Assembly: GCF_000004195.4 (NCBI RefSeq)
Contig: NC_030680.2
Span: 140,739,545 to 140,803,544, forward strand
Length of the DNA stretch: 64,000 bases
Source of the DNA: Xenopus tropicalis
Taxonomy: Eukaryota; Chordata; Amphibia; Anura; Pipidae
Direction: 5' to 3'
Shown here: positions 22,930 to 33,341 of the stretch, one piece after another
Position numbering within the stretch: position 1 is the first letter of the stretch
Layout of the letters: each line of letters starts with the position of its first letter
Notes under the pieces: generated by a model
Database searches by the model: none
Told to the model about the DNA's origin: nothing
Seen by the model: only the letters and a program-made list of their open reading frames with translations
Made by a program: the position numbers and the translations under genes

Positions 22930-23771
22930 AAAATGTAGTTGAAGTTCCCCTTTAGGAGCTGCCTGTTGGGCAGCAGGGATCGGACCAAGTGCCATTTGGG
23001 TGCAGGATGGATTTTTTTCATTCATTTATCTCTACGTGTCCAGAATTTGCTTTGCGCAATTGAGCGCCATTCAGCTGTATGGGGCGTTAATGCTCGGTGC
23101 AGCTCAGTAGCACTGCTGGGCACCAACGCCTGTCTCTCTCCTTGCTCCCTCAATCGTTCCTGATTGAAAACGAAGATTTAAATCTCCAAGGCACCCCCTT
23201 AGTATGTATGTTCTTACGCTCGGGGGAAATGCGTTAAACTTGCGCAGAAACAGAGGCCATTTCTGTAGAATAAATCCTGCCTCCCCCCCTACGAGCCAAG
23301 TCATCTGTTTGTATGATCCGCCTTTTCAACTGCCTTTGTGGCCGATCAGTTCCACCTAATACGTCTCTTGATTCCGCCTATTGTACCGCGCCGGCGACAC
23401 GCTGTTCCACTCACTTTATGAGCTCTCGACGCTCCTGCCTGTCATCCACCGGGGGCTTATCCTCCGCGTCTGGATTCGCTTTTCACGTCTATCAGGCTAC
23501 TGTCGATTTCAATGCCTGATCAAAGGGGAATGAATTCCTGCGGAAGAGGGAAAAAAATAAAAAATCCCGCAAATGAAAAGGGAGAGAGAAAAAAAAATGT
23601 GGCCTTTGTAAACATTCCCCGAAAGCTTCTCAGTGGGGGTATTTAGTATTAACCCCACCCAGCCCCCCCGCGTAATTGCCGATTGTATACACCGTGTTGG
23701 CCGAAACGTTGTCTTATACCAAAAATGGTCCCAGAGACCTCAGTGCATCTCTTTTGCTATTGGACCATATT
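22930..23771. other. Unique block, candidate conserved non-coding element
   Basis: About 23000-23620 has alternating GC- and AT-rich segments free of known repeats (GGGGGAAATGCGTTAAACTT, GCGCCGGCGACACGCTGTTC, CTGTCGATTTCAATGCCTGA). No splice-bounded open frame. Confidence 0.35.
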
Positions 23772-23929
23772 TTAAAGGGGATGTAAACCCAAAAATAAAA
23801 TGTTGCCAAGGAAATATATAAAATTCTACACAAGTTTTCAGTTCAAATCCCTAGCTGTAATGGAAAGTTGCTTAGAATTATATTTCCTTTTTCCATGCAA
23901 CATGTTTTAGGGGTTTACATCCCCTTTAA
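23772..23929. mobile_element. Short T2/Kolobok-type MITE
   Basis: TTAAAGGGGATGTAAACCC and GGGTTTACATCCCCTTTAA are perfect 19-bp inverted ends, each beginning with TTAA; about 158 bp in all. Confidence 0.9.
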
Positions 23930-23995
23930 AATATGCCTGTTTTGGACCGGTTACCCTGAATGCTTGGGACCTGGGGGTTTCCCTATACCTTAAGC

Positions 23996-24317
23996 CCCAT
24001 ATGTAATAAAAGGCACTAAGTTTGCCCAGGAGCAGAAACTTATAGCAACCAATCAGATAATTGCTTTTAAACAGGTGACCAGTAAATGCTACCTGTTGAT
24101 TGGTTGCTTTGTAGAGTGTAAGCTCTTTTGGGCAGGGCTCTCTTCCCCTCTTGTATCGGTTATTGGTTGCTTTATATGTTACTCTGTATGTCCAATGTAT
24201 GAAACCCACTTATTGTACAGCGCTGCGGGATATGTTGGCACTTTATAAATAAATGTTAATAATAATAATAATATGGGTTACTGCTCCCGGGCAAACTTAG
24301 TGCCTTTTATTACATAT
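23996..24317. mobile_element. Inverted-repeat MITE ('aaaaggcactaagtttgccc') with L2 inserted
   Basis: ATATGTAATAAAAGGCACTA and AGTTTGCCCAGGAGCAG on the left pair with CTCCCGGGCAAACT and TAGTGCCTTTTATTACATAT on the right, with AGCAACCAATCAG / CTGTTGATTGGTTGCT inside. The right arm is split by the L2 tail at 24112-24272. Confidence 0.8.
24112..24272 (+). mobile_element. L2-type retrotransposon 3' tail, nested in a MITE
   Basis: TAGAGTGTAAGCTCTTTTGG to AATGTTAATAATAATAATAA. Interrupts the inverted-repeat element 23996-24317. Confidence 0.75.
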
Positions 24318-24324
24318 CCCCCCC

Positions 24325-24480
24325 AAAAAAATTGTTTAAACACTAAATACCCCCAATAGGATTGTTTTGCCTCCAATAGGGATTAATTGTATTTGAATTA
24401 TTTGAGCCTATGGGAGATGCCCTTGCCATAAATGTATAGCTTTCTGGATAATGGGCTTCTGGATAATGGATCCCATAGCT
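24325..24480. mobile_element. Unexpanded copy of the minisatellite-hosting MITE (fragment)
   Basis: CCCCCAATAGGATTGTTTTG, CTATGGGAGATGCCCTTGCC and CTTCTGGATAATGGATCCCATAG match the internal and right segments of the element at 55921-57263, but with no repeated 112-bp unit. It may show the state before expansion. Confidence 0.65.
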
Positions 24481-24484
24481 GCTT

Positions 24485-25785
24485 TCTGTAGAAATTATAT
24501 TTACAAATAACTGTAAAAACCGCTGGAAATGTATAATGAATGTTTATTGTTTATAATTACATATTCTTCCATCGCGCAATCTGTTATTTTTTTGGCTTTA
24601 CGTCCCCTTTAAGTAGCAGCTCCAGGATAGGGGTTTGCCCGCTGGGTGTTACAGTTCAGTACAAGAGCAGGAGCAGTGGCAGTGGTAGAAGTTCATACAG
24701 TAACCAATCAGCCATTTGCTGTCATTGTTCCTTTTGTTACTGCAGTGCTGCAAAACCCAGTTGATGTGGACAATATGCACCACTGTATATATATATTATA
24801 TTGCTGCCTATGGCCAAAGGGGGTTATGATTTCTCTCTCTCACTTTCTATTGGTAGCTATTAACGTGTGGCCTTCCAACTATGTTGAACTATAACCCTCT
24901 GTACTATAACTAAGGGAAACACTGTGCAGAAAGGCCCTATAACTTTAAGCTGCTGCCCCCCATTATGGACCCACATATACTGAACAGTGAGACTGAAACG
25001 CGCCCTCCGTGCCCACTCACATTATACAGCGCCAGATGGAGACGTAATACTGGCGCCCGTCCCATTGCCGTGACTTCACCCCTGGTATTTCAGTGAGTGG
25101 AGCGCAGAGTCGGTGCCAATGTAAGCTTATTATCTGACATTTATCTGTATTCATAGGGAATGGAGCTGCCATGTTGCTTGGGCGCGTATCATGGAAGCCA
25201 ATACAGTGATTATACAGAGATGGAGATGTTACAATGCCATGCTGGGAGCAAATGCCCTCTGGGCCCTATTCAAATCCAGCCCCCTATTGCTATACACAGC
25301 CATTTTGCTGGTTAGAATTGTTCATTACAAGCCCTAATGTACAGTTGCTATGGGGCAGGTACCTTGCCTACGGCACCCAGGTTTGAGCTCCCAGGCAGCA
25401 CTGAAGGGGTTAATAGCAGCTCAGGGCAAGGACAGGGATCTGGAGCAGAATTTCACTCGGCGGCTTCCGCTTTCCATGGGAGAGAAATGTACAGACTGAT
25501 AGGAACAATGGACTCATTTATATGAGAGCGGCCACCAAGCCCAGAGCCTTGTTAGCCCGGTAACCCAATGTCAGTGGCCGGGTATGTTTGGCACATAGGG
25601 TCAGAATTGGCTAGAGGGGCATGCAGAGACTTGGGCACCGCTATCAGTGGCCCCATAGCAAGGAACCAGAAAGGTTGTTATAATCGAGGTACCATGTGGC
25701 CCCTTAATGCCTGGCCCCTCAGGTGCCCCCCATGTAGCCAATATCTGCCGGTCACGGGCTTGTGGGTAAGTGCGGCCAATGGAAA
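24485..25785. other. No gene recognised
   Basis: Contains a likely T2 right-end remnant (TTTACGTCCCCTTTAAG, about 24597-24613) and otherwise unremarkable sequence. Confidence 0.35.
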
Positions 25786-25790
25786 GGTGC

Positions 25791-25934
25791 CAGGGCTGGG
25801 AGTCAAATTAGCCCCTTGCATTCCAGGGCCCAAACAGCCCCCCCCACCAGCCCAATAAATAGTGGCTGTCTATGGCACCTTACAGCAGCCCCTCTGGCAT
25901 TTGCCAGAACCCACAGGTTGCCAGTCCGGGCCTG
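25791..25934. mobile_element. hAT-like MITE ('caggcccggactggca'), reverse copy
   Basis: CAGGGCTGGGAGTCAAATTA at the left, CACAGGTTGCCAGTCCGGGCCTG at the right. Flanking 8-mers are only partly alike (AAAGGTGC, AGGCTACA). Confidence 0.75.
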
Positions 25935-26097
25935 AGGCTACAGGTTGGCTCTAGTCCCAGTCACTTCAAAAAAAGTTGGTGACACACAGACAGAGGGCAA
26001 AATCCATGTAAATAGCCATAGGCAGGTGTAGTAGGTAACTAGGGGCAGTTCTGCAACCAACAACCTGTTACACTGTGAGCTGCAGTAACAAACACTA

Positions 26098-27598
26098 TGT
26101 AGCAGGGGGTCTGACCCAGATTATGCCCTAATGCAGGACTTGGGCGGGTTGCTGTGTCCCCCCTAGCATGCTGGGAGTTGTAGTCTCTCTGTAGCAGGTG
26201 GTCTGACCCAGAACATGCCCCAATGCAGGACTTGGGTGGGTTGCTGTGTCCCCCCTAGCATGCTGGGAGTTGTAGTCTCTCTGTAGCAGGTGGTCTGACC
26301 CAGAACATGCCCCAATGCAGGACTTGGGTGGGTTGCTGTGTCCCCCCTAGCATGCAGGGAGTTGTAGTCTCTCTGTAGCAGGTGGTCTGTGTAGTAATAT
26401 ACACAACAGTCTGACCCAGAACATATCCCAATGCAGGACTTGGGTGGGTTGCTGAAGTCTCACCTAGCATGCTGGGAGTTGTAGTCTCTCTGTAGCAGGG
26501 GGTGTGACCCAGAACATGCCCCAATGCAGGACTTGCTGTGTCCCCCCCTAGCATGCTGGGAGTTGTAGTCTCTCTGTAGCAGGGGGTGTAACCCAGAACA
26601 TGCCCCAATGCAGGACTTGCTGTGTCCCCCCCTAGCATGCTGGGAGTTGTAGTCTCTCTGTAGCAGGGGGTGTGACCCAGAACATGCCCCCAATGCAGGA
26701 CTTGCTGTGTCCCCCCCTAGCATGCTGGGAGTTGTAGTCTCTCTGTAGCAGGGGGTGTGACCCAGAACATGCCCCAATGCAGGACTTGCTGTGTCCCCCC
26801 CTAGCATGCTGGGAGTTGTAGTCTCTCTGTAGCAGGGGGTGTGACCCAGAACATGCCCCAATGCAGGACTTGCTGTGTCCCCCCCTAGCATGCTGGGAGT
26901 TGTAGTCTCTCTGTAGCAGGGGGTGTGACCCAGAACATGCCCCAATGCAGGACTTGCTGTGTCCCCCCCTAGCATGCTGGGAGTTGTAGTCTCTCTGTAG
27001 CAGGGGTGTGACCCAGAACATGCCCCAATGCAGGACTTGCTGTGTCCCCCCCTAGCATGCTGGGAGTTGTAGTCTCTCTGTAGCAGGGGGTCTGACCCAG
27101 AACATGCCCCAATGCAGGACTTGCTGTGTCCCCCCCTAGCATGCTGGGAGTTGTAGTCTCTCTGTAGCAGGGGGTGTGACCCAGAACATGCCCCAATGCA
27201 GGACTTGCTGTGTCCCCCCCTAGCATGCTGGGAGTTGTAGTCTCTCTGTAGCAGGGGGTGTGACCCAGAACATGCCCCAATGCAGGACTTGCTGTGTCCC
27301 CCCCTAGCATGCTGGGAGTTGTAGTCTCTCTGTAGCAGGGGGTGTGACCCAGAACATGCCCCAATGCAGGACTTGCTGTGTCCCCCCCTAGCATGCTGGG
27401 AGTTGTAGTCTCTCTGTAGCAGGGGGTGTAACCCAGAACATGCCCCAATGCAGGACTTGCTGTGTCCCCCCCTAGCATGCTGGGAGTTGTAGTCTCTCTG
27501 TAGCAGGGGGTGTGACCCAGAACATGCCCCAATGCAGGACTTGGGTGGCTTGCTGTGTCCCGCCTAGCATGCTGGGAGCTGTAGTCTGTAGCAGGTTG
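26098..27598. repeat. 84-bp minisatellite (17 copies) carrying ZNF143/THAP11-like sites
   Basis: The unit contains TAGCATGCTGGGAGTTGTAG followed by a CTCTCTGTAGCAGG stretch, CCCAGAACATGCCCCAATG and a run of seven C. Copies of the TAGCATGC start lie at 26164, 26257, 26350, 26465, 26549, 26633, 26718, 26802, 26886, 26970, 27053, 27137, 27221, 27305, 27389, 27473 and 27566. The central copies are 83-85 bp apart and nearly identical; the outer ones are about 93 bp or longer (extra GGGTGGGTTG) and more diverged, the usual pattern of an array homogenised in its middle. On the minus strand the motif reads ACTACAACTCCCAGCATGC, very close to the ZNF143/THAP11 (SBS) consensus. An 84-bp period is divisible by 3, which explains the long minus-strand open frames; they are not genes. 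Confidence 0.9.
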
Positions 27599-27599
27599 A

Positions 27600-28080
27600 G
27601 TTCCGTGGGAGAGAGGGCACAGTGACAGGGGTAAGCGGGAGTCGTTTGTCAGTCGGCGCTACAGTCAGGCAGGTTCCCTGCAGTTGGCTACAAAGGGCCA
27701 ATGTTCCTCAGTGTGTCAGTGAGAGTTGCGCCCCAGCTGCTCCGCACTTCCTGTTTATCCCTCTCTCGGCTCAGCCCCCGCTCCCCTCACTCCCCTCACT
27801 CCCCGCACTCACTCCCCGCACTCACAGCGAGTAGAGCCGCCAGCGGGACTCTGCCCCCGGCCAACGTTACGCACCGACTCCCTGCAGGATCCCACAGCCC
27901 CGGGGGCGCCGCTCTGTGCCTGAGCCTCGGTACGTACTGCCCTTCTCTCTTACCGGGAGCAGCCATGTGGCGCTACTGTGCGCCCAGCGCCGGGGGGACT
28001 ACAACTACTGAGCGCCGGGCAGCTGCGCTACACTGGGGTTAACCCCTTCGGCGCTGTAGCCGGGACTCTGGGCAGGTCGC
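27600..28080 (+). promoter_or_regulatory. CpG-island-like promoter with candidate untranslated first exon
   Basis: This block is far richer in C+G and CpG than its surroundings, with a C-rich tract (CTCCCCTCACTCCCCTCACT) around 27780-27815 and repeated GCGCC/GCCGG motifs to 28070. A strong splice donor, CTCG|GTACGT, occurs at 27929/27930, so a first exon ending at 27929 is likely on the + strand. In the phase needed to join the FOXP exon at 33342 there is a TGA at 27921 and no usable ATG, so such a transcript would be non-coding here or would start translation further downstream. Family knowledge: FOXP1 has internal promoters giving N-terminally shortened isoforms that start near the MMTPQ segment. 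Linking this island to the FOXP exon is inference from strand, spacing (5.4 kb) and splice signals only. Confidence 0.55.
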
Positions 28081-28164
28081 AACCTTTCATCTCATCCTTT
28101 ACATCCCGGTAGTTAAGGGTTAAACTGGGGCTTGCAACCTGCTGCCTTTCATTTGTACTTCTTG

Positions 28165-28165
<1 letters not shown>

Positions 28166-28196
<31 letters not shown>

Positions 28197-28220
28197 ATCT
28201 CTCTATATCTATCATCATCA
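28166..28220. repeat. TATC/ATC microsatellite
   Basis: (TATC)n from 28166 to about 28195, then ATCATCATC to 28220. Short simple repeat downstream of the CpG island. Confidence 0.9.
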
Positions 28221-28917
28221 TCATCTATATGTGTGGATGTTTGTAAAAATCTATTTGTATATGGGGCATATGTGTAATATATATATAAATGTATAATGTT
28301 GTATAGGGAGCAATGTAAGTGAGACTGGTAATGTAATTTAAAGGGGAACTTTACATGAACTATTAGAAGTCGGAACAATTAGAAGTGTGTGTATCAGTAC
28401 TTATGGGTCGGTGTATAATAAGCATATTATATGGGTACATGTACCCCGACATTTCTTATGGCATTTATTTAATTAGTACATGTGTCTGTGTGTATAAATC
28501 TGTCTGGATACATGCAGCCTAATCCTATATCTGTAATTGTTATGTATTATTGTATTCAGTATTACACAGAATATTTATTTGCTGGTATTTATATAGCGCT
28601 GACACATTTATATTGAACTGAATTCCTGGATAAAACTGTGCGTTTCTGTACATTTACACAGCAGCGCGTTTTATACATTTTAGACAAAAAGGACAATAAT
28701 TACGGTTTGTGTAACTCCAGGTGTTTGAACTCCTGTTACAAATAGAATGAGTTTGTATGAATGGAAGCCGGGGGTTTTACTCCAATGAGGAGCAGAGGAA
28801 AGGGAATGCAGCGCTGTGCCGACCCCGAGTGCTTCGTTAGAAGTGAAACAGTCGGGCGGATTTAATGGAAGGAACCGGCAGAACTTTCTCTCTCTGCTGG
28901 ACTTGTTTGGTAATCAT

Positions 28918-29085
28918 TGAAGATGTTTCACTACTCATCTGAGCAGCTTCTTCAGTTCAATTGAACTGAAGAAGCTGCTCGGATGAGTAGTAAAACGTCT
29001 TCAATGATTACCAAACAAGTCCAGTTGCTTTAGATTTATTTATACTAGATATACCATGACCTGGATGAATGAAAATCTTCATAGT
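28918..29085. mobile_element. Penelope-like element terminal fragment with inverted duplication
   Basis: GAAGATGTTTCACTACTCATC ... CAGCTTCTTCAGTTCAATTG is followed by its reverse complement, CAATTGAACTGAAGAAGCTG then CTCGGATGAGTAGTAAAACG. After it come AACAAGTCCAGTTGC, TTTATTTATACTAGATATAC and GACCTGGATGAATGAAAATC. The TGAAGAAGC..GGATGAG..AAACGTCTTC string is a hallmark of vertebrate Penelope-like terminal sequences, and head-to-head inverted ends are common in that group. Confidence 0.65.
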
Positions 29086-29089
29086 CGTT

Positions 29090-30660
29090 TCTCTCTCTGC
29101 GCTTAAATAGCCCAGATTTCCCATTTCCCCGGCACAATGGGCAGAGGGAGCTCAAACTGGGAGCTTATGGGAAGCTCGAGTGCCGCCGGAGCCAAGAGAA
29201 TAACAATATATTAAAAGGGAAAAGGCGCATTAGAAAGGCAGAAAGTGGCGTTGGCTGTTGCAGCTCGGGGACAATTTGTTTAACAGTAGGAGTAATTGCA
29301 CGGGGAAAATGGAAAGAGTGAGTGAAGGTATTTACTCAGATGTCGGTGTAGGTGTGGGGCAGGGGGCGCAGCGGGGACGCCAGAGCAAACGCCGGGGCAC
29401 CGGGCTTATTTAAATTTGTCTTTCCCCACCGTCGCGGCTCCCACTTCCCCCCCTGGTTCTTGTTTATCCTGGACGGCAGGGCTGCTTGTTTGTCAGCAGG
29501 GGAAGAAGCAAAGTGCCTTCGGCTTCACGCTGGTGTAAACTACTTGTTTTATTGAATCTTCCCAGCCGAATGCTATCAGGGGATGCTGGGAATTGTAGGC
29601 AGGTCACCGACTGCAGCTACTCGCCCTGGATTAGAGTGTCAGCGAGTCACATGAGAGCGCTCACAGCAGGATTAAGCCTTCTCCCCTTGCAATTAGTCGG
29701 CTTTGCACTGACTCGGGGATAATGACTCCATCATTTCCTCCTGTAAAGCCCATAAGTCATCGGAGCTGCCACACTGATGTCATCCCTTGGAGTGTGTGTC
29801 AGGCCAGGCTAACGACCCGCCGGCACCCGAATGGTTAATGGTGTGCATTCCATGCTGGCCTGTCACTGGATGGCTGCGGTTTGCTGCACGGCTGCAGAGA
29901 CAGAACTTTCCAGTGTTCTCTTTTCCCTTTTAACACCATAAAACTGATTGATGCAATATGTAAACGGCGCTTCTTACACTTATTCATCCCTCGCCAGCGC
30001 ATACGATTGCAAAGCAGAACTTTTGTTTCCAAATTTCTCTGCTTTTGGGCAGGAGCTGCCATAGAGCTTTGGCGCGGACTGAGCCGGAAAAGCTGCTGCT
30101 GGCTGGGAATGCTGGGAGATGTAGGCCATGATATAAAGGCTATGGTTGCTAATAACCTAGGGGCTGGGGTGTAGCCGTATCCCATTACTGGACTACTCTC
30201 TGTACTCCCCCCACATCGTGTGTATTTGGGCTTTTCCCTAGCACCTTATTTTTATTGGAATTATTTCCAAGCAGCTTTTCCTGGATTGGGAGATTTGTGT
30301 TGGGAGAATAATATTTGGGAAGGTTATGTAATGTTTCTGCCCAAATGCTACAGGAAAAAATAGATCATATTATTATATTATTATTATACAGCTTTCCCTC
30401 GCACTGGGGATGTGTGTAGTAAGGCCCACAGCATGGCGCTTGTTTTGTCGTGAAATTGCTCGAGTGCCGGGGCCTCAGTACAGCAAATCTGGGCTGAGAG
30501 GGAGATAAAGGGCCTCAATGTAATGGGATGTTGGTGCAAATGTGTTCATTGTTATATTCAGTAAATAATGCTCTTGCCACAAGTGTTGCACAGCTGTTAC
30601 TATGCATTTATGTTCTCGGCAGCACCCACTGCTTTATATAGTCAACATGCTGTAGTGAAC
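29090..30660. other. Unique, CpG-containing block downstream of the CpG island
   Basis: About 29100-30130 has moderate GC, many CpG and no repeats: CTCGAGTGCCGCCGGAGCC, AGCGGGGACGCCAGAGCAAA, CTTGCAATTAGTCGGCTTTG. Single ZNF143-like matches occur at 29580 (GATGCTGGGAATTGTAGG) and 30107 (AATGCTGGGAGATGTAGG). Likely regulatory intron sequence. Confidence 0.4.
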
Positions 30661-30678
30661 TACAACACCCAGCATCCT

Positions 30679-31425
30679 TATAGGCACCATCTCTCCCTAC
30701 TATACCTGCTATCCCACAGCCCCAGTCCCTTCCCAGAGGCTATTATCCCCCCACTGCTACTATAGGCACCATCTCTCCCTACTATACCTGCTATCCCACA
30801 GCCCCAGTCCCTTCCCAGAGGCTATTATCCCCCCACTGCTACTATAGGCACCATCTCTCCCTACTATACCTGCTATCCCACAGCCCCAGTCCCTTCCCAG
30901 AGGCTATTATCCCCCCACTGCTACTATAGGCACCATCTCTCCCTACTATACCTGCTATCCCACAGCCCCAGTCCCTTCCCAGAGGCTATTATCCCCCCAC
31001 TGCTACTAAAGGCACCATCTCTCCCTACTATACCTGCTATCCCACAGCCCCAGTCCCTTCCCAGAGGCTATTATCCCCCCACTGCTACTATAGGCACCAT
31101 CTCTCCCTACTATACCTGCTATCCCACAGCCCCAGTCCCTTCCCAGAGGCTATTATCCCCCCACTGCTACTATAGGCACCATCTCTCCCTACTATACCTG
31201 TTATCCCACAGCCCCAGTCCCTTCCCAGAGGCTATTATCCCCCCACTGCTACTATAGGCACCATCTCTCCCTACTATACCTGCTATCCCACAGCCCCAGT
31301 CCCTTCCCAGAGGCTATTATCCCACTGCTACTATAGGCACCATCTCTCCCTACTATACCTGCTATCCCACAGCCCCAGTCCCTTCCCAGAGGCTATTATC
31401 CCCCCCACTGCTACTGTAGGCACCA
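30679..31425. repeat. 82-bp minisatellite (about 9 copies)
   Basis: The unit runs from TATAGGCACCATCTCTCCCT to GGCTATTATCCCCCCACTGC. Spacing is 82 bp, with a few single changes (for example TACTAAAGG at 31005 and a shortened C run at 31321). It lies between the CpG island and the FOXP exon. Very low divergence suggests recent expansion. Confidence 0.92.
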
Positions 31426-31523
31426 TTATTTCTGGCCACTCTACCTTTTACTTTTAATGATCTTATTGTTAAATTGTATAATTTACTTTTCTGTAGCATA
31501 GGTGAAGGTATTTTTTTAACTCA

Positions 31524-32041
31524 TTTGCTTCTAGAGCTGGGCGGTATGACCAAAAATTTATATCACGGTATTTTTCAAAATTATATCGGTGTCACGATAT
31601 TTGACGGTATTTTTTTTTTCCATGCATGATTAGGTGTTAACCCCATTTCCTAATAAATTAGAGAATAATTACTGCAGTATTGAAAATCAGAGTCAGGCAA
31701 GCGAAGGATCGGCAACAGAAAGTCGTAAGGTAAATCAGGCAGGCTTAGTTTCCCAGGCAAGGCCGCAGACAACATAGCACAGGAGGAGGCGTTTGATAGC
31801 TTTAAATAACCCCCACGCATGCGCAGAACCGGCGCCGACATGTACGTGTGCTTTGACGCTCGTGCGCTTTGACGCTCGTGCACAACGTCCCGCGGACAAC
31901 GGGACGTGCGCGCGAGACCGGGCCGCACGGGTGAGTACCCTGACACCCCGGTATTGCGGTATCTGAAAAATGAATATAGTTTTATAAAAAAAACACCGGT
32001 ATTCGGTATTAAACGGTATATCGCCCAGCCCTTTTGCTTCT
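31524..32041. mobile_element. hAT-like element ('agagctgggcggtat') with 8-9 bp target duplication
   Basis: AGAGCTGGGCGGTATGACC at the left and GGTATATCGCCCAGCCCT at the right. TTTGCTTCT occurs immediately outside both ends (31524-31532 and 32033-32041), a good hAT-type duplication. Secondary inverted pieces (ATATCACGGTATTTTTCA, ACCGGTATTCGGTA) lie inside. The centre (31660-31950) is unrelated GC-rich sequence with a duplicated GCTTTGACGCTCGTGC. No transposase frame. Confidence 0.85.
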
Positions 32042-33099
32042 ATCGGTCTTGTCTGAGCTGCCATTGTCTCACTGTATCACTTCCCATAGCCCCCTATTGT
32101 GTATAACCTTTAAAATGTACTTATAGCTTCTATGGGGCAATATCCCCATGAGTATAGGGGCACCCCTGTACTTAGCACCTTTCTACAGAAAGTCTCAATA
32201 TGCCGTGTCTCATTTCTGCACCCTGTGGAAGGCAGTTACTTTTTGACTAATGGAATTTACCTGTTTGTTAAAAAAAAAAGCACAAGGGACCTTCTCCCAT
32301 TCCTGTAATTATATCTGCATTTGTGCAAGTACAGGTAATCCTGCCCATGTCGGCTCTCTATAAAAAGGTGCAAGATTTCTGGAGCTGACAGCTGTCATCC
32401 TGTAGAGCCCAAGTCGTAACATGCTTCTTGCACAAATACACTCTCCCCTTCGGCTCACTGAGAGAAGCGCTTGTATTAATGTGCCTGAAATAACCGCGGC
32501 GAGGGCTCCCCTCATTGCGCCGTGTCACTTTGGTAGCAGCATCGCCCTGCACAGTCCGCTGGGATTCAGCCACGACGAGCAAAGTCATTCAGCGAAACTG
32601 CCGGGAATGGACTTCAGGTGCCATTGTAGCCAATGAAGGGAGGCAGTTAGTGCTCTGTACCGTCATACTCATAGGGGCTGTCTGTAGGGAGGGGGGAAAT
32701 ATGATTCAGGGGGAATTCAGGCATTCACTGTAGGCAGGGCTGTCTATTATGGGGTGTAGAGCCCAGGAACGAAAACTGGGGGCCCTTTATTTATATCCAA
32801 CAGCTACAGTGCTGCTACACTGACAGAATAATACATATTCCCTCCTACCCCCCTACCTCTAGCTGCTGCACCTTAGGCCCCTTATACCCCTAAAAATAAC
32901 ACTTATGTGGTAGGAAAGTTTTGGTTCATTTTTCGTAAACCCCCCCACCCACATATACTTTAAAGGGCCAGTAATACTAGGAAATGAAAATACCCAAAAA
33001 GCATGCACACCCATGGGGTAATGTACAATGCTTCTGAACTTGGTTCTGATCAGTTATGGCAAGTTTATCCTCTCTCCAGTAGGTACCACGTGATATCTA

Positions 33100-33100
<1 letters not shown>
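32042..33100. other. Unique sequence with CNE-like part at about 32300-32640
   Basis: CACAAATACACTCTCCCCTT, GCCTGAAATAACCGCGGCGA and GCTGGGATTCAGCCACGACG lie in a repeat-free stretch 0.7-1.0 kb before the FOXP exon. No ATG-bearing exon with the needed phase was found. Confidence 0.35.

Positions 33101-33160
<60 letters not shown>
33101..33160. repeat. (AT)n microsatellite 180 bp upstream of the FOXP exon
   Basis: About 60 bp of alternating TA ends at 33160; the exon acceptor is at 33341. Confidence 0.95.
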
Positions 33161-33163
<3 letters not shown>

Positions 33164-33341
33164 CAAATTCAGGGTCACCAAATGCAACCTCAGCTGTAAA
33201 TATATCTATATATACATGCACCCGTGACATTCTTGTTCATTATCATGCCTTGGGATTCCTTTGTTGCACAGTATTATATAACTGTATCTGGCTGGCATTG
33301 ATCCTGGGTTACTAAGCTCTGTACCCTTTGTCTGATTGCAG

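Larger units (their letters stand above)
27930..33341 (+). other. Putative intron between the CpG-island exon and the FOXP exon
   Basis: If the donor at 27930 (GTACGT) joins the acceptor AG at 33340-33341, this 5.4-kb stretch is an intron. It carries a short GATA-type microsatellite, a Penelope-like fragment, unique CNE-like sequence, an 82-bp minisatellite, a hAT element and an AT dinucleotide run. I looked for the expected FOXP start exon (beginning MM.ES.. and ending in a run of glutamines) and did not find one. Confidence 0.3.

Noticed and set aside
26255..27532. Long minus-strand open frames (up to 187 codons) with SMLGGDTASPALGHVLG-like repeats
   Set aside because: They lie in an 84-bp tandem repeat; 84 is divisible by 3, so a single stop-free unit stays open. 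No splice, start-context or domain evidence.
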